From assembly GCF_018736045.1 (NCBI RefSeq), contig NZ_CP076132.1, positions 2,713,501-2,777,500 on the forward strand: 64,000 nucleotides of DNA, read 5' to 3'. Made by a program: the position numbers and the translations under genes. Positions 9,743 to 19,113 of this stretch are shown here, piece after piece (position 1 is the stretch's first letter; every line of letters begins with the position of its first letter). The notes beneath the pieces are model-generated. The model searched no databases and was not told the origin of the DNA. It saw nothing but the letters and a program-made list of their open reading frames with translations. The stretch comes from Flammeovirga yaeyamensis (GTDB lineage: Bacteria; Bacteroidota; Bacteroidia; Cytophagales; Flammeovirgaceae).

Positions 9743-9864
9743 AAAGTGATTTTTCTGCTATTTTGAAGAAAAATTAAAGGTTATGTAAACAAGATTAAAT
9801 GAATAAAATAATTTATTGTTTTACAATTGATTAAAAAATAATCTCAAAAAACTTTATTTTTATT

Positions 9865-9897
9865 TTTGGATAGTACGAAAATAAACGTCTATATTTG
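9865..9897 (+). promoter_or_regulatory. Promoter of the CAU tRNA
   Basis: TTTG at 9865-9868 and TATATTTG at 9890-9897 are 21 nt apart, a full match to the Bacteroidota housekeeping promoter. Transcription would begin about 7-8 nt downstream, some 14 nt before the mature tRNA 5' end. Confidence 0.72.
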
Positions 9898-9918
9898 CAA
9901 CGCTTTCAAGGAAAAGCA

Positions 9919-9992
9919 GCTCCCATAGCTCAGTTGGTTAGAGCATCTGACTCATAATCAGAGGGTCACTGGTTCGAGCCCAGTTGGGAGCA
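9919..9992 (+). tRNA. tRNA with CAU anticodon, probably elongator tRNA-Met
   Basis: A full cloverleaf folds in 74 nt: acceptor GCTCCCA/TGGGAGC, D-arm GCTC/GAGC with GG in the loop, anticodon arm TCTGA/TCAGA with loop CTCATAA, T-arm ACTGG/CCAGT with TTCGAGC, and discriminator A at 9992. The 3' CCA is not encoded. The anticodon CAU with a paired first acceptor position rules out initiator tRNA. A tRNA-Ile2 whose C34 is modified to lysidine has the same unmodified anticodon and cannot be excluded. Confidence 0.93.
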
Positions 9993-9994
9993 CT

Positions 9995-10027
9995 AAAGGC
10001 TAGCAAGTAAAATTGTTAGCCTTTTTT
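9995..10027 (+). terminator. Intrinsic terminator of the tRNA
   Basis: The stem AAAGGCTA/TAGCCTTT (9995-10002 with 10017-10024), extendable by two pairs, is followed by a T run. It begins 2 nt after the tRNA. Confidence 0.8.
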
Positions 10028-10175
10028 GTTTGATTCACAAAAATCAAACGTTATTAATTCTAATTAATGCTAAATATTACAATTTTATTTATTAAAATTG
10101 CAGTTCGTGTGATTTAGATAAAAAATCTCTATCACTTTATATTTTTAATGTCAACCATTAGTTTTACCAATCCCT

Positions 10176-10967
10176 ATGGAGAATACTGTCGCCCAAAAGA
10201 TCGATGCGCTTTCGAAAGTTCAACAAATCGATAGCGATCTAGATGCAATCCGCAAATTACGCGGCGACTTGCCAGAAGAAGTTCAAGATCTAGAGGATGA
10301 GATCGTAGGTTTCGAAACTCGTATAGACAACTTAAAAAGAGATCTTGGCGAGGTTGAGGCAAATATTGATCAATACAGAGGTAAAATCCAAGACTTCAAA
10401 AAGCGTATCGTTTATTTGGAAGAGCAACAAATGAATGTTAGAAATAACCGTGAATTTGATGCAATCACCAAAGAAATGGAAATGCTTGATCTTGACATCC
10501 AAGTTGCACAAAAGAAAATTCGTGACAACGAGGCTGAAGAGAAAATCAAGCGCGAGCGTGTCTTAGACACGAAAGAAAGACTTGATGAGCGTAGAAAAGA
10601 CCTTACGACAAAAAAGGCTGAGCTAGATGAAATTATGGCTGAGTCTGAAGTGGATGAACAAAAACTTCTGAAACAACGTGAAAAAGCTACAAAACATCTG
10701 GATGAAAGATTATTAAGATCTTACACAAAGATTAGAGATAATTCATCAAATGGTCTTGCAGTAGTATCTGTTAAAAGAGGTGCATGTGGTGGATGCTTTA
10801 ATACAGTTCCTCCTCAAAGACAAGCAGATATTCGTGAGAAGAAAAAACTTATCGTATGTGAGCACTGTGGTAGAATCTTGACTGATGTAGAAATCATCGA
10901 GGAACCAGAACCGGCTCCAAAACGTAGATCAACTAGAGGTAGAAAAGCTACGACTAAAAAGAAGTAA
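10176..10967 (+). CDS. Coiled-coil protein with C4 zinc ribbon (CT398/CdsZ-like)
   Basis: Residues about 10-190 form one long charged helical hairpin with heptad character. Residues 205-240 hold a zinc ribbon: CGGC, then CEHC after roughly 25 residues. The tail is very basic (RRSTRGRKATTKKK). This is the architecture of the widespread CT398 family, whose cellular role is poorly settled. In many Bacteroidota the gene neighbours nif3; here nif3 lies 13 kb away at 23.8 kb. A terminator follows, so it is likely a single-gene unit. Confidence 0.82.
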   Translation: MENTVAQKIDALSKVQQIDSDLDAIRKLRGDLPEEVQDLEDEIVGFETRIDNLKRDLGEVEANIDQYRGKIQDFKKRIVYLEEQQMNVRNNREFDAITKEMEMLDLDIQVAQKKIRDNEAEEKIKRERVLDTKERLDERRKDLTTKKAELDEIMAESEVDEQKLLKQREKATKHLDERLLRSYTKIRDNSSNGLAVVSVKRGACGGCFNTVPPQRQADIREKKKLIVCEHCGRILTDVEIIEEPEPAPKRRSTRGRKATTKKK

Positions 10968-10990
10968 TTTCTATCTTTTTGATGAAAACA

Positions 10991-11018
10991 GCCCGATATA
11001 CATTATCGGGCTTTTTTT
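10991..11018 (+). terminator. Intrinsic terminator after the zinc-ribbon gene
   Basis: GCCCGATA (10991-10998) pairs with TATCGGGC (11004-11011), followed by seven T. Confidence 0.88.
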
Positions 11019-11057
11019 GGTTTTTAATTTATAATTCTAACATTCACTTCGATTAAT

Positions 11058-11669
11058 ATGAAAATTGTTTGTATTGGAAGAAATTATGCTGACCATATCA
11101 GTGAACTCAACAATGAAAGACCTGATCAGCCTGTTATTTTTTCAAAGCCAGATACTGCCGTTCTCAGAAACAATGCTCCTTTTTATCACCCAGAATTTTC
11201 TTCTGATATACATCATGAAGTTGAATTAGTGGTGAAAGTATGTAAAGAAGGTAAACATATTCAAGAAAAATTTGCTCAACGTTATTATGATCAAGTAGCT
11301 GTTGGAATTGATTTTACTGCACGTGATGTACAATCCAAGTTGAAAGAAAAAGGTTTGCCTTGGGATTTAGCGAAAGGATTTAACGGAAGTGCCCCTATTT
11401 CTGAATTTATTGATTTATCTGAATTCAATAATATCCAAGAAGTAAACTTCTCATTAGAAGTAAATGGAGAAGTAAGACAAAAAGGTAATTCAGAAATGAT
11501 GATTTGGAAGATTGATGAGATCATTTCATTTATATCAAAATACATTACACTACGAAAAGGCGACCTTATCTTTACTGGGACACCTGCAGGTGTTGGAAAA
11601 GTGAATATTGGAGATCGCTTAACTGCTTATATTGAAGATAAAAAACTTCTTGATTTTGAAGTTAAATAA
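11058..11669 (+). CDS. Fumarylacetoacetate hydrolase (FAH) family protein
   Basis: The 203-residue protein is a compact single FAH domain: GRNYADH near residues 7-13, HHEVELV with metal-binding Glu near 54, the segment VGIDFTARDVQ, and TGTPAGVG near 173-180. Members hydrolyse or decarboxylate C-C bonds of beta-diketo acids (acylpyruvase or oxaloacetate decarboxylase activities). The short form fits the YcgM/FAHD1 type. The next gene starts 4 nt after its stop, suggesting cotranscription. Confidence 0.85.
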   Translation: MKIVCIGRNYADHISELNNERPDQPVIFSKPDTAVLRNNAPFYHPEFSSDIHHEVELVVKVCKEGKHIQEKFAQRYYDQVAVGIDFTARDVQSKLKEKGLPWDLAKGFNGSAPISEFIDLSEFNNIQEVNFSLEVNGEVRQKGNSEMMIWKIDEIISFISKYITLRKGDLIFTGTPAGVGKVNIGDRLTAYIEDKKLLDFEVK

Positions 11670-11673
11670 TAGA

Positions 11674-12831
11674 ATGACTAAATACGTGACTGCTACTTTA
11701 CTTTACATTCTCACCTTTTTTTGTATTTCTTGTAATACTACTAATAAAAAAGAAACGAAAGTAGAGGAACCAACAATACAAACTGTAGAAGACACCTTAT
11801 CGATTCAAGAAAAAGATTCATTGCATCATATTTTTGATTCGACTTTTACAAGATTAAATAAAATAAGAGGTTTTAACGGGGTTGTTTTAGGTGCAAAAAA
11901 AGGAGAAATTGTTTTTAATGAGGCCTATGGATACAGGGACTTAAGAAGAAGAACTAAACTTCATAATGACGATATTTTCCAATTGGCGTCAGTCTCAAAA
12001 CAATTTACTGCTGCTTCAATTCTACTTTTAGAACAAGACTCATTATTGAGTTTAAGTGATACAGTAAATAAATTTTTCCCTGACTTCCCCTACCCAGGCA
12101 TAACGATCAAAATGCTGTTAAGTCACCGATCTGGATTACCCAATTATATTTATTTAATGGAAATCTATATCAAAGACAAAAGTACTCCAATTAATAATCA
12201 ATTGTGTATGGACTACATGACGGAGTACAAACCTGGTAAATACGGAAGTCCTGATGGTCGTTTTAGGTATTCCAATAGTGGATACATGGTATTGGCCTCT
12301 ATTGTCGAAAAAGTAAGTGGACAATCTTTTGGCGATTTCCTGAAAAATAGAATTTTTGATCCTTTACATATGGATCGAACCTTTACATTCGATACAGCTA
12401 AAGTACATAGAGATGAAGTTGCTATTGGTCATACAAGTGGCCGTAGAAAGTATGAAGACTTTTTTCTTAATGGTGTTTTAGGTGATAAGAGTGTTTATTC
12501 TACCACAGAAGATCTTTTCAAATGGCATAAGGCATTATTACAAGATTCATTATTAACAGAAAAATCGAAATCGGAAGCTTTTAAATTTCAATCTCCTAAA
12601 AGAAAAGGAAATTTCAATTATGGCTATGGTTGGCGATTATTTAAAACTTCAAAAGACGAAATTATAGTATATCACGGTGGTTGGTGGAGAGGATATTCCA
12701 CATTATTTGTACATTATCCTCCTTCCGATGCATTTTTAATAGTTTTAAGTAATAGAGTTAATCATTCTTTTACTAACTTAGATAAGGTCTACGACGCATT
12801 AGAGATACCAGAATTCAAAAGACGTAATTAA
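11674..12831 (+). CDS. Lipoprotein serine hydrolase, class C beta-lactamase fold
   Basis: The start at 11674 is preferred to an overlapping in-frame ATG at 11632 because it gives a lipoprotein signal with the modified Cys at residue 20 (TFFCISC). The enzyme carries the penicillin-binding/AmpC triad: Ser-106 in SVSK, YSN near 197 and HGG near the C-terminus. It is of 385 residues. Typical roles are esterase, D-aminopeptidase or carboxypeptidase; actual lactam resistance is not implied. Its stop directly abuts the methyltransferase ATG. Confidence 0.85.
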   Translation: MTKYVTATLLYILTFFCISCNTTNKKETKVEEPTIQTVEDTLSIQEKDSLHHIFDSTFTRLNKIRGFNGVVLGAKKGEIVFNEAYGYRDLRRRTKLHNDDIFQLASVSKQFTAASILLLEQDSLLSLSDTVNKFFPDFPYPGITIKMLLSHRSGLPNYIYLMEIYIKDKSTPINNQLCMDYMTEYKPGKYGSPDGRFRYSNSGYMVLASIVEKVSGQSFGDFLKNRIFDPLHMDRTFTFDTAKVHRDEVAIGHTSGRRKYEDFFLNGVLGDKSVYSTTEDLFKWHKALLQDSLLTEKSKSEAFKFQSPKRKGNFNYGYGWRLFKTSKDEIIVYHGGWWRGYSTLFVHYPPSDAFLIVLSNRVNHSFTNLDKVYDALEIPEFKRRN

Positions 12832-13581
12832 ATGAACAAACGCTGGAGTAAAGAAGTAAGAGGTTTACTACAAAAGAAAAAAAGAAAAGAAAGCAATCGT
12901 TTTATTGTTGAAGGAAGAAAGAATATTGAAGAATTACTAAGGTCTAACTTAACTATAGAATGTTTATTCTATACTGAAAAGCTAAATGACGTTATTGATA
13001 GATATGCTGACAAAAAGATTGAGATTCTTCAAGAAACTACTCCTGAATCATTAAAACAAAATGGTCATTTACAAACAAACGATTCTGGTTTAGCAGTAGT
13101 ACAAATTCCTAAATTCTCACTTCCTACAAAAAAAGAATTAGGCAACGTATCTCTTGCACTTGATAATGTAAAAGATCCCGGTAATTTAGGAACAATTTTA
13201 AGAATAGCCGATTGGTATAACATCAAAAATATTTTCCTTTCAAAAGAATGTACAGATGTTTTTGCTCCTAAGGTAATTGCCTCTACTATGGGTGCATTTT
13301 CTCGAATTAATATTCATATTGTTGATTTAGTAGATCAATTATCCAATTATAAGGAGGAAGGTATCAAACTTCTGGGTGCTGATATGATCGGAACCAACAT
13401 TCATAACTATAAAGACGATTCGAAGTCTATTGTTGTGATGGGAAGTGAATCACATGGTATTTCTGAAGATGTTGAGAATATCCTTAATGAAAAAATCACA
13501 ATACCAAGATTTGGTGATGCAGAATCATTGAATGTCGCTATTGCTACAGCAATTATTTGCGATAATTTAGTAAGAAATTAG
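12832..13581 (+). CDS. TrmH/SpoU-family RNA 2'-O-methyltransferase
   Basis: The 249-residue protein has an N-terminal RNA-binding region (RGLLQKKKRKESNRFIVEGRK-like start) and a SPOUT domain. The SPOUT motifs are LDNVKDPGNLGTILRIADW near 112-130, VVMGSESHGIS near 201, and IPRFGDAESLNVAIA at the C-terminus, which forms the knot and binds SAM. It probably methylates a ribose in 23S rRNA or tRNA; the exact nucleotide cannot be read. It is adjacent, with no gap, to the lipoprotein hydrolase. Confidence 0.9.
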   Translation: MNKRWSKEVRGLLQKKKRKESNRFIVEGRKNIEELLRSNLTIECLFYTEKLNDVIDRYADKKIEILQETTPESLKQNGHLQTNDSGLAVVQIPKFSLPTKKELGNVSLALDNVKDPGNLGTILRIADWYNIKNIFLSKECTDVFAPKVIASTMGAFSRINIHIVDLVDQLSNYKEEGIKLLGADMIGTNIHNYKDDSKSIVVMGSESHGISEDVENILNEKITIPRFGDAESLNVAIATAIICDNLVRN

Positions 13582-13698
13582 ATATCAAATTATATAACTA
13601 ACTACAACTCATAAACATATATTCAGAATATAAATGAATTATTTCAATTCTTTTTACTGTTATGAGTATGTGTATCAAATACATTGCTATCGAATAAT

Positions 13699-14508
13699 AT
13701 GAAAAATAAGAACTATATCACCATAACAAATTTTTTACCGCAGGTAAAAGGTAATTCAATTAATTTTGCCCCAACAGGAAGCAATAGTTTAGCTGAATGG
13801 GTAAAAATGGATAATAACAATTACTGGATCCATACAATATTAGAAAAAAATAATACTGATATCTGCTTATATACTGATGGAGAGCGTTCGTTAGAAGATG
13901 CTGCACATTTAGTACTATCTGATGCAGAATTAATGGAAAAATATATTTGGAAAGATACTGTAGCTTATACTCAAGCAGAAATGATCAATATGATTCACTT
14001 AAATGATAACTTGAGTTGGCACGATCTAGCTTTTGCTGATCGATTAATTATTAATGATGAATTTCCTAGTAATTATTATTTCGCCAAAAAAGTAAATCCA
14101 AATGCTCTTTCTTACGATAAAAAAATAAATAAACTATTAACTAAGGTCAGTGACAATAACAGATATATTGAAAGTATTAATGACTATTTAAATATTTTCA
14201 TCCTCCCAATTTCTGCTTCGACAGACGAGAAAGAACTTCTTCATATCATGAATTCTATTCTTATTGGTGGTAATGAAAAAATCTTAAGATTAGAGGGTAC
14301 TTTAAATAAAGATGGTCATTGTATTAAAATCAAAAAAACAGGTGAACATTTAGTGCATTCAATTCAGTTTTCAAAAAAAGATCAACAAGATTATATTTTT
14401 GGAGTAATGAACGATACAAATGCCAATACTAACCTCCTATTAGATAATTTGTGTAAAAATATCACTCCTGCTATAGATAGAATTGAAGACATTATGGCTC
14501 ACTTTTAA
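13699..14508 (+). CDS. Conserved-looking hypothetical protein
   Basis: I do not recognise this protein of about 269 residues. It has no signal peptide or membrane segment. It is acidic to neutral, with a hydrophobic stretch NDYLNIFILPISA in the middle and a helical C-terminus ending IEDIMAHF. The start at 13699 (MKNKNYITI) is my choice; an in-frame ATG at 13684 is equally possible. It lies between the rRNA methyltransferase and murQ on the same strand, with ordinary codon use, so it is likely a real gene. Confidence 0.6.
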   Translation: MKNKNYITITNFLPQVKGNSINFAPTGSNSLAEWVKMDNNNYWIHTILEKNNTDICLYTDGERSLEDAAHLVLSDAELMEKYIWKDTVAYTQAEMINMIHLNDNLSWHDLAFADRLIINDEFPSNYYFAKKVNPNALSYDKKINKLLTKVSDNNRYIESINDYLNIFILPISASTDEKELLHIMNSILIGGNEKILRLEGTLNKDGHCIKIKKTGEHLVHSIQFSKKDQQDYIFGVMNDTNANTNLLLDNLCKNITPAIDRIEDIMAHF

Positions 14509-14561
14509 GATAGTTGATCTTTTTTCTATATCTTTAAATCAAATTTTAGACTTATAGAATA

Positions 14562-15371
14562 ATGATCACCGAATCATCCTCAAATTATAATGATCTTGAA
14601 AAAATGGATGTTGAAGAAATACTTCAATCCATGAATAAAGAAGATCAATCCGTTCCACAAGCTATCAATAAATCTATTCCTCAAATAGAAGAATTAGTAT
14701 ATGGGATTGTGGAAAGAATGAAAAAAGGTGGTCGCCTTTTTTATATCGGTGCAGGCACTAGCGGAAGATTAGGTATAGTAGATGCATCAGAATGCCCTCC
14801 TACTTTTGGCGTCCCTTTTGATCTCGTTATCGGAATTATAGCTGGTGGAGACGGAGCAATTCGTAAAGCAGTCGAACATGCTGAAGACAATGAAACTCAA
14901 GCATGGGTTGATTTGCAAAAATATGACATCAACGAAAATGATTGCTTAATTGGCATAGCTGCATCCGGTAGAACTCCTTATGTGATTGGAGGAATGCAGA
15001 AAGCAAACGAAAATGGTATTCTTACAGGATGCATTGTTTGTAACCCAAATAGTAAAATGGCCGAAGTTGCCCAATATCCTATAGAAATTATAGTCGGTCC
15101 AGAATTTGTAACAGGTAGTACGAGAATGAAAGCCGGTACTGCTCAAAAGCTTTGTTTAAATATGATTTCCACTTCTGTGATGATACAATTAGGCAAAGTA
15201 AAAGGAAATAAAATGGTCGATATGCAGTTAACTAACCACAAGCTTGAAAAAAGAGCACAACGTATGGTTATGGAAGAAATTGATGTCGATGAAGAAACAG
15301 CTAAAACCCTTTTAGAGAAAAACGGCTCAGTTAGAAGAGCAGTTGAAGCTTTCAGACAAAATAATAATTAA
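14562..15371 (+). CDS. murQ: N-acetylmuramic acid 6-phosphate etherase (MurQ)
   Basis: MurQ cleaves the lactyl ether of MurNAc-6-phosphate to give GlcNAc-6-phosphate in murein recycling. The 269-residue SIS-domain protein has the signatures YIGAGTSGRLGIVDASECPPTFG near 63-85, ASGRTPYV near 137 and GSTRMKAGTAQK near 186-197. The C-terminal helical part (ETAKTLLEKNGSVRRAVEAF) is also family-typical. No phosphotransferase or AmgK partner is adjacent. With mpl it shows that this organism recycles its wall. Confidence 0.95.
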   Translation: MITESSSNYNDLEKMDVEEILQSMNKEDQSVPQAINKSIPQIEELVYGIVERMKKGGRLFYIGAGTSGRLGIVDASECPPTFGVPFDLVIGIIAGGDGAIRKAVEHAEDNETQAWVDLQKYDINENDCLIGIAASGRTPYVIGGMQKANENGILTGCIVCNPNSKMAEVAQYPIEIIVGPEFVTGSTRMKAGTAQKLCLNMISTSVMIQLGKVKGNKMVDMQLTNHKLEKRAQRMVMEEIDVDEETAKTLLEKNGSVRRAVEAFRQNNN

Positions 15372-15378
15372 GAATAAA

Positions 15379-16695
15379 GTGACTTTCGATAATTTTGATT
15401 TAAACGATGATCTTTTGGATGGAATTTATTCCATGAATTTCCATGAACCTACTCCTATTCAAGAGCAAGCTATACCAGCTATTCTTGATAATAAAGATCT
15501 CATAGCATGTGCTCAAACAGGTACAGGTAAAACAGCAGCTTTTTTATTACCTATAATGCACCAAATCCATACTTCAGATTATGATGGAACGGATACGCAT
15601 ACAGTAATTATAGTACCTACAAGAGAATTGGCTTTACAAATCGATTATCAGATACAAGGTCTATCTTATTTTACTCCAGTAACATCCATTGCAGTGTATG
15701 GTGGAGATTCTTCATCTTTCTCAAATCAAAGAAACGCTTTAAAACAAGGAGTTGATATCATCGTAGCCACTCCTGGTAAACTGTTATCGCATCTAAATAT
15801 TGGAGCGAATGTCAGTAAAGTCAAAAACTTGATATTAGATGAAGCAGATAGAATGTTGGATATGGGATTCCATGAGGATATTCTTCAGATTGCTTCACAT
15901 TTACCTAAGCAAAGACAAAATATATTCTTTTCGGCAACGATGCCTCCAAAAATCAGAACACTTGCAAAAGAGTTATTGAAAGATCCTTTGGAGATTAATA
16001 TTGCTATTTCAAAAACTTCTAAAAACGTTACACAAAAAGCCTACTTATTGTATGATCAACAAAAGGGTACAATGGTAGATTATTTGATGACGCTAAAAGA
16101 ATATGAAAGTGTTATCATCTTTACAAGTACAAAACAAAAGGTAAACGAGGTAACTACTCTATTAAAAAAGAGAAAGCTAAATGCTGAGGGGATTAGTTCT
16201 GATCTTGATCAAAAAGAAAGAGAGGAAGTTTTACTAAGGTTTAAAGCACAGCAAACAAAAATTTTAGTAGGAACAGATATCATTTCTCGAGGTATTGATA
16301 TTGATACAGTAGAATTAGTAATCAATTTTGATGTCCCAAAAGATCCTGAAGATTATGTACATAGAATTGGTAGAACGGCACGTGCCTCTAGAGAAGGTGA
16401 AGCAATAACGTTTATCAATGAAAATTATAAAGAGCAAGGTTCGTTTGCAAAAATTGAGCAGCTTATTGGTTTAGATATCGAAAAACCTGAAAATCCAAAC
16501 TTTATTGGTAAAGGTCCAGAGTATAAACCTGTTGTTAGAAAAGGTGGCGGGAATAAAAGAAGAAACTTTTCGAATAAGCCAAAGAACTTTATAGGGCCGG
16601 GTAAAAAGAATTTTTCGAATAACAAATCAAATAATTCGGGCTACAAGAAAAGGTATAAACCGAAGCCTAATCAACAACAAAAACCAAAAGATTAA
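15379..16695 (+). CDS. DEAD-box ATP-dependent RNA helicase (RhlE-like)
   Basis: All helicase motifs are present: Q motif PTPIQEQAIP, Walker A AQTGTGKTAA, PTRELA, LDEADRMLDMGF, FSATMP and HRIGRTARA. A basic, Gly/Asn-rich tail of about 60 residues follows. I prefer a GTG start at 15379 because it begins with the usual TFDNFDL segment and lies just after the murQ stop. An in-frame ATG at 15343 would overlap murQ by 29 nt and add 12 residues. The likely role is ribosome assembly or RNA unwinding at low temperature. Confidence 0.9.
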   Translation: MTFDNFDLNDDLLDGIYSMNFHEPTPIQEQAIPAILDNKDLIACAQTGTGKTAAFLLPIMHQIHTSDYDGTDTHTVIIVPTRELALQIDYQIQGLSYFTPVTSIAVYGGDSSSFSNQRNALKQGVDIIVATPGKLLSHLNIGANVSKVKNLILDEADRMLDMGFHEDILQIASHLPKQRQNIFFSATMPPKIRTLAKELLKDPLEINIAISKTSKNVTQKAYLLYDQQKGTMVDYLMTLKEYESVIIFTSTKQKVNEVTTLLKKRKLNAEGISSDLDQKEREEVLLRFKAQQTKILVGTDIISRGIDIDTVELVINFDVPKDPEDYVHRIGRTARASREGEAITFINENYKEQGSFAKIEQLIGLDIEKPENPNFIGKGPEYKPVVRKGGGNKRRNFSNKPKNFIGPGKKNFSNNKSNNSGYKKRYKPKPNQQQKPKD

Positions 16696-16700
16696 TAAAA

Positions 16701-16730
16701 AAAGCCTAGGAGTACATCCTGGGCTTTTTT
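16701..16730. terminator. Bidirectional terminator between helicase and GGGP synthase
   Basis: AAAGCCTAGGA (16701-16711) pairs with TCCTGGGCTTT (16717-16727) with one G-T pair. Runs of A before and T after the stem serve both convergent genes. Confidence 0.85.
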
Positions 16731-16749
16731 CGTATTAAAATGATATCTT

Positions 16750-17493
16750 TTAAATAGTCACGTTTAGTTCTTCATAAAGTTCTTTTAATAAAGACTGATT
16801 TTTTTCGAATGCCGATCCGATTACTACAATATCAGCCCCTGCTTCAAATTTTTCTACTACTTCATTTTTTGATCTAATTCCTCCACCAACAAATAATAGG
16901 CTATCTGTTTTCTCTTTCACACCTTTGATCATGGTATTTGAAACTGTTTTGCTTGCACCACTCCCACCTTCTAAATAAAATGCTCGCATACCTAATAGTT
17001 CTCCAGCCATCACTGTACTAATTGCGATATCTTCTTTATTATAAGGAATAGGTTGCGTATTACTCATGTATTGAACAGAAGTCGGCACTCCCGTATCAAT
17101 TAAAACATAACCTAAAGGAATAGCTTCTAACTTTGATTCTTTTACATGATGTGCTGCATGAACTTGCTGTCCAATTAAAAATTCTGGATTCCTCCCTGAA
17201 ATTAATGACATAAAAAGAATTGCATCGGCCTCTTTGGTTACTTGCATTGAATTACCAGGAAATAAAACGACTGGTTTTCCTAATGATTTTAAATCTTTAA
17301 CTGTTTTTTCGAGTTGATTTGTGGATAACAAACTTCCTCCAACCAAAAAAATATCAGGTAAATGATTTTTATTCCCGTTTTTTAAGAAAAAATATACGTC
17401 ATTTGACCACTTATCGGGGTCAATTAGTATAGCTAACGTTCGTTTCAGCTCACTTTTTCTCTCCAAAAGCCAATTTTCTATCGATAATTGCAT
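16750..17493 (-). CDS. Geranylgeranylglyceryl phosphate synthase family protein (bacterial GGGPS/PcrB type)
   Basis: This 247-residue TIM-barrel prenyltransferase shows the family phosphate and metal sites: LIDPDKW near 22-28, a VGGS segment near 51, YLEGGSGA near 168, VGGGIRS near 197 and IGSAF near 222. GGGPS joins geranylgeranyl pyrophosphate to sn-glycerol-1-phosphate, the first step of archaeal ether lipids. PcrB enzymes use heptaprenyl pyrophosphate instead. The long N-terminus and general sequence fit the Bacteroidota group. No other ether-lipid gene is nearby. Confidence 0.87.
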   Translation of the reverse strand: MQLSIENWLLERKSELKRTLAILIDPDKWSNDVYFFLKNGNKNHLPDIFLVGGSLLSTNQLEKTVKDLKSLGKPVVLFPGNSMQVTKEADAILFMSLISGRNPEFLIGQQVHAAHHVKESKLEAIPLGYVLIDTGVPTSVQYMSNTQPIPYNKEDIAISTVMAGELLGMRAFYLEGGSGASKTVSNTMIKGVKEKTDSLLFVGGGIRSKNEVVEKFEAGADIVVIGSAFEKNQSLLKELYEELNVTI

Positions 17494-17660
17494 TTGTTAA
17501 TATAAGATGATTTAATATTTCTTGTTCTATAAAGTGGAATCTAATAAATTCGCATGTGTTTCAAAAATAGAGTGAGAAATTAAATCAGTTTTAAATAAAA
17601 CAGAGTTATTAATTTTAATCACTCATCATTTCAAAATTATATATTCGTTAACTAAAAATT

Positions 17661-19091
17661 ATGAGTATCGCAATCAACAAGACTAAGATCGTCGCTACAA
17701 TCGGACCGGCAACAAGAGATAAGCAAAAAATTCTTGAGTTAATCCATGCAGGTGCAGACGTTTTCCGTTTAAACTTCTCACACGACGTTCACGAAGCTCA
17801 CCAACAAGTAATTGATTGGGTAGCTGAATACAATTCTAAATTTGGTCACAACACAGCGATTCTTCAAGATTTACAAGGTCCTAAGATTCGTATTGGTGAA
17901 GTTGAAGGTGGAGCAGTTGAGATTGTTGAAGGTGAGCAAATCATCATCACTAATACTCCAGTAGTTGGTACTAAAGATAAAGTATCTACTACTTATACTA
18001 ACATTGTAAAAGACGTGAAAGCAGGTGACAACATCATGATTGATGATGGTAACCTTTGTGTTCGTGTTATTGAAGTAAAAGGTAATGAAATTATTGCTGA
18101 AGTTGTTCACGGTGGTAAATTGAAATCACGTAAAGGTATGAACTTACCTGATACAAACATTTCAGAAGGTTCACTTACAGCAAAAGATAAAAGAGACTTG
18201 GAATTCGGTCTTGAAGCTGGTGTAAACTGGGTAGCTCTTTCATTCGTAAGAACTCCTCAAGACATCATGACTGTAAAAGACATTATCAAGTCTAAAGGTT
18301 CTGACGCTAAGATCGTTGCTAAAATCGAACGTCCAGAAGCAATCACTAACTTCGACGAAATCTTGAAAGTTACTGATGCTGTTATGGTAGCTCGTGGTGA
18401 CCTTGGTGTTGAAATCAAATTCGAGGACGTACCAATGATCCAAAAAGAAATCATCCGTAAGTGTAACAAAGCTGGTAAGCCAGTAATCGTTGCTACTCAA
18501 ATGATGGAGTCTATGATCACTAACCCTCGTCCTACTCGTGCAGAAGTAAATGACGTTGCTAACGCTGTAACTGACGGTGCTGACGCGGTAATGCTTTCAG
18601 CTGAATCAGCTGCTGGTGACTACCCTGTAGAAACTGTTCAAGCTATGGTACGTATCCTTTCTGCTGTAGAGCGTCAAACTCAAGACATCTACAACAAAAC
18701 GTATGACTTCGATCCGGCAAAAGATAGCTATGCGGGTAACCTTATCGCTCAATCTGCTGCTGCAATCTCTAAAGATTTAGAAGCGAAGTGTATCATCGGT
18801 CTTACTCAATCTGGTTTTACGGCTTCTCGTATCTCTAGACACCGTCCTGATACTAACATCTTCATCTTCTCATCAGATAAGAAGTTAGCTGCTACATTAA
18901 ACCTAGTATGGGGTGTTAGAGCATTCCACTTGTTACCAAAAGAGTCTTCTACTGAGACTTTCAAAGAGGCTGAAGCTATCTTGGTACAAAAAGGTTTCTT
19001 GGCAAAAGGCGACCGTTACGTTAACATCGCTGCTTTACCATTGAGCGTTTCTGGTAAAACAAACAGCTTAAAAATCGACATCGTTGACTAA
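17661..19091 (+). CDS. pyk: Pyruvate kinase
   Basis: Pyruvate kinase converts phosphoenolpyruvate and ADP to pyruvate and ATP. The 476-residue protein has TKIVATIGPA at the start, RLNFSH near 36, LQDLQGPKIRIG, the active-site segment VAKIERPEAI with catalytic Lys, MVARGDLGVE and ATQMMESM, then a C-terminal allosteric domain. Codon use is distinctly richer in C-ending codons than in its neighbours, as expected for a highly expressed glycolytic gene. A strong terminator follows. Confidence 0.97.
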   Translation: MSIAINKTKIVATIGPATRDKQKILELIHAGADVFRLNFSHDVHEAHQQVIDWVAEYNSKFGHNTAILQDLQGPKIRIGEVEGGAVEIVEGEQIIITNTPVVGTKDKVSTTYTNIVKDVKAGDNIMIDDGNLCVRVIEVKGNEIIAEVVHGGKLKSRKGMNLPDTNISEGSLTAKDKRDLEFGLEAGVNWVALSFVRTPQDIMTVKDIIKSKGSDAKIVAKIERPEAITNFDEILKVTDAVMVARGDLGVEIKFEDVPMIQKEIIRKCNKAGKPVIVATQMMESMITNPRPTRAEVNDVANAVTDGADAVMLSAESAAGDYPVETVQAMVRILSAVERQTQDIYNKTYDFDPAKDSYAGNLIAQSAAAISKDLEAKCIIGLTQSGFTASRISRHRPDTNIFIFSSDKKLAATLNLVWGVRAFHLLPKESSTETFKEAEAILVQKGFLAKGDRYVNIAALPLSVSGKTNSLKIDIVD

Positions 19092-19113
19092 TTAAGCAGT
19101 TAATAATATATGG

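Noticed and set aside
9919-9992. Initiator tRNA-fMet
   Set aside because: The first acceptor pair is a normal G-C and the anticodon stem lacks the three G-C pairs of initiator tRNA, so an elongator Met or Ile2 tRNA is likelier.
11674-12831. A beta-lactamase resistance gene
   Set aside because: The fold and SxxK/YSN motifs are shared by many esterases and peptidases; a lipoprotein next to housekeeping genes gives no support for antibiotic resistance.
18240-18500. Minus-strand frames inside pyk (for example 18240-18500)
   Set aside because: They are created by the biased codon use of the highly expressed pyk gene on the other strand.
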